The translations under genes were made by a program, and so were the position numbers. From positions 1 to 8,320 of the forward strand of contig UQKE01000065.1 of NCBI GenBank assembly GCA_900541555.1: 8,320 bases of DNA. Reading direction: 5' to 3'. The notes under the pieces were generated by a model. That model saw only the letters and a list, made by a program, of their open reading frames with translations. It ran no database searches and was not told the origin of the DNA. This DNA is from an uncultured Porphyromonadaceae bacterium (GTDB taxonomy: Bacteria; Bacteroidota; Bacteroidia; Bacteroidales; Muribaculaceae). Below, in pieces: positions 6,768 through 8,320 of this stretch (position 1 is the first letter of the stretch; each line of letters starts with the position of its first letter).

Positions 6768-8078
6768 ATGCGTATTTCTCCTGTGAATAAATTTATGCTG
6801 AAAGCCGTGGCATTGCTGGCTATGGCTTTTGTGCCGTTTGACGGCGTGGCGGCCGGCGATGAAGAATCGACGACACTGCCGGCTTACGAATACACGCCTT
6901 TGACGCAGGAAGAAGCCGATAGCATTTTGCCTCCGGAACTGTTGGAAAACGCGCAAGCGGCCGTGAATCCGGCCGATACGATCGATCCGGAGATGCGACC
7001 CATTTCGGCGTTGTTCAAACGCGACAATAAATTTTTGTCGTATCTCGACCGTTTGGTGACGGGCAATGTCGACCGCTCTTTTGAAAAGCCAATCGATTTG
7101 AATTTTATCATCATGCCGTCGTACACGCGTGAAGGCAGTTTCGGCATAGGCGGCGGAATGACGGGGCTTTATCGCTTGGACAAGCACGATTCTGTGATGC
7201 AGCCGTCGGATGTCACATTGATTGGCAATGCGACGCTGAACGGATTGTTTTCTTTGGTGGCAAACGGAAATACGCATTTCCCGGGACGCCGTTGGCATCT
7301 TTCTTATAAGTTGGAATATGCTTATTCGCCGTTGGATTTTTGGGGAATTACCCGTGACGCTTGCAGCGTGAATCCGAAAGTACGCTACACTCGGAACCAG
7401 TTGAAATGGACATCCGATTTGGTTTATCGTGTGACTGGCAATTTCAATATCGGTGCGGCATTCGACTTGGTGTATAGCAATATTTCGGCTCTCGACGATT
7501 GGAGCTATTTGCAAGGGCAAAGGTCGTCGTATTTTTTCACCAGCATTGGAATGACGCTTCAATACGATACGCGCGACTTTATTTTGCAACCCCGCAGCGG
7601 CATGAATTTCATGTTGCGCATGTTGATGCGACCGCAGATATTAGGCTCGTACGATCGCACGCTTTTCAATGCAAGCCTTGTCTACAATTACTATCAGCCG
7701 CTGTGGAAGGGAGCCACTTTGGCATTCGACCTTTATGCGGCGGTCAACAGCATGGAGTCGCCTTGGCCTTTGCGCGAAGCCCTCGGAAGCGGCGGCATCC
7801 GCATGAGGGGGTACTATGCCGGCCGCTATACCGACGTGAATATGGGTTCTGTTCAAGCTGAATTGCGCCAGCACATTTATGGGCGTTTGGGCGCGGCAGT
7901 ATGGGGCGGCGTGGGAAGCGTGTTCCATTCGTTCGGGCATTTTCGCTGGCGCGATTTGCTGCCAAACTTCGGTGTAGGGCTTCGCATCGAGATGAAACAC
8001 AATGTGAACGGACGCATCGATTTCGGCATAGGGCGTGGAACGAGCGGCTTTGTTTTCGCAATCGGCGAGGCTTTTTGA
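6768..8078 (+). CDS. Omp85-superfamily outer-membrane beta-barrel protein without POTRA domains
   Basis: The 436-aa product has a signal peptide (MRISPVNKFMLK, hydrophobic core, likely cut after GVAA near residue 29), about 75 polar, proline- and acid-rich residues, then a barrel from about residue 108. The barrel shows alternating strands such as LNFIIMPSYT and SFGIGGGMTGLYRL, the Omp85-type YDTRDFILQPRSGMNFML (266-283), and the loop-6 signature GGIRMRGYYAGRYTD (342-356), in which Arg347-Gly348-Tyr349 corresponds to the (V/I)RG(F/Y) motif of BamA/TamA. It ends in a terminal Phe (IGEAF), the usual outer-membrane barrel signal. The five POTRA repeats of BamA are absent and there is no room for even one full POTRA, so it is not the essential assembly factor; POTRA-less Omp85 proteins are known in other bacteria. 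Its substrate is unknown. The ATG at 6768 is chosen for the basic signal-peptide start; the ATG at 6795 is an alternative. No terminator is evident downstream. Confidence 0.85.
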   Translation: MRISPVNKFMLKAVALLAMAFVPFDGVAAGDEESTTLPAYEYTPLTQEEADSILPPELLENAQAAVNPADTIDPEMRPISALFKRDNKFLSYLDRLVTGNVDRSFEKPIDLNFIIMPSYTREGSFGIGGGMTGLYRLDKHDSVMQPSDVTLIGNATLNGLFSLVANGNTHFPGRRWHLSYKLEYAYSPLDFWGITRDACSVNPKVRYTRNQLKWTSDLVYRVTGNFNIGAAFDLVYSNISALDDWSYLQGQRSSYFFTSIGMTLQYDTRDFILQPRSGMNFMLRMLMRPQILGSYDRTLFNASLVYNYYQPLWKGATLAFDLYAAVNSMESPWPLREALGSGGIRMRGYYAGRYTDVNMGSVQAELRQHIYGRLGAAVWGGVGSVFHSFGHFRWRDLLPNFGVGLRIEMKHNVNGRIDFGIGRGTSGFVFAIGEAF

Positions 8079-8218
8079 TTCCTTTTTGCGTTTGAATTCG
8101 AATGGCAGAGAGAGGATGAGCGCTTTTTGTGCTTGTCCTTTGCAGCGTTTTTTGCATGGCCGAACGAATGCGGCGCGCTTTGCGAAATATCACGTTTTTT
8201 AAACTATATGCTAATAAA

Positions 8219-8250
8219 TTTGCATTATTACAATAAAATTTATATCTTTG
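8219..8250 (+). promoter_or_regulatory. Strong promoter at the right edge
   Basis: TTTG (8219-8222), a 20-nt spacer and TATCTTTG (8243-8250) match the Bacteroidetes consensus completely. Transcription is expected to begin near 8257. The preceding stretch 8079-8218 contains no recognisable gene or clear terminator. Confidence 0.7.
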
Positions 8251-8269
8251 TATAAGATATGCTATATCT
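8241..8269. repeat. Nested dyad repeats over the -7 element and start site
   Basis: Three hexamer arms alternate: ATATCT (8242-8247), AGATAT (8255-8260) and ATATCT (8264-8269). The middle arm can pair with either neighbour, giving perfect 6-bp inverted repeats with 7-nt and 3-nt spacers. The arrangement covers the -7 element and the predicted transcription start, as an operator would. AT-rich composition makes chance a real alternative. Confidence 0.35.
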
Positions 8270-8320
8270 CGGCATAATCGCTCAAACAAGTTTGGCGCTT
8301 CTGCTCTCGATTTGCGGTAT
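8259..8320 (+). CDS. Possible start of a gene running off the window
   Basis: From the ATG at 8259 the frame stays open to the end of the window and encodes MLYLGIIAQTSLALLLSICG, a hydrophobic segment like a signal peptide or first membrane helix, although with no basic residue at the start. The strong promoter immediately upstream would put the transcript start within a few bases of this ATG, implying a leaderless or near-leaderless message. Only 20 codons are visible, so the true start may instead lie beyond the window. Function is unknown. Confidence 0.3.
   Translation, partial: MLYLGIIAQTSLALLLSICG

Noticed and set aside
8096..8103. Palindrome ATTCGAAT after the Omp85 gene
   Set aside because: Too short to be meaningful, has no T-run, and is not near a promoter.
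8079..8218. Terminator for the Omp85 gene
   Set aside because: There are T-rich runs (for example at 8148-8153 and 8195-8200), but no stable GC-rich stem precedes any of them.

Overview
This window looks like a chromosomal segment of a Bacteroidales bacterium. A gut-associated family such as Muribaculaceae is plausible, but the family-level guess is inference. The evidence is four plus-strand promoter candidates with the Bacteroidetes -7 element TAnnTTTG, near-absence of strong Shine-Dalgarno sequences, a Bacteroides-type MetY, a lipoprotein with a Bacteroidales OmpA-like/TPR architecture, and a DUF47-Pit phosphate pair.

Layout. Positions 1-1650 hold one minus-strand gene for a phage portal protein that stops where the family normally continues. 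It is followed by its own intrinsic terminator. No other phage gene is visible, and an 18-bp direct repeat (17/18 identical) lies just outside both ends of the unit. From about 1690 onward every gene reads on the plus strand. First comes a probably highly expressed lipoprotein of 562 aa (OmpA-like domain followed by TPRs) with its own promoter and terminator. Next is metY (O-acetylhomoserine sulfhydrylase family), with a promoter and a tandem 8-bp repeat upstream. Then come DUF47 (a PhoU-like Pit accessory protein) and pit (a low-affinity phosphate/cation symporter), 9 nt apart and closed by a terminator. Then a textbook TTTG-N19-TAnnTTTG promoter drives an Omp85-type outer-membrane barrel that has no POTRA domains. 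The last ~240 bases are AT-rich intergenic DNA with another strong promoter, nested dyad repeats and possibly the first codons of a gene that runs off the window.

How the genes work together. DUF47 and Pit are a recognised functional pair for inorganic phosphate uptake. MetY (sulfur assimilation into homocysteine) lies 28 nt upstream with no terminator between, so read-through is possible, but no functional link is evident. The lipoprotein and the Omp85 barrel are separate cell-envelope genes. No defence system, CRISPR array, tRNA or rRNA was seen. The parts most worth a second look are the repeat-bracketed solitary portal gene and the regulatory sequences upstream of metY and at the right edge.
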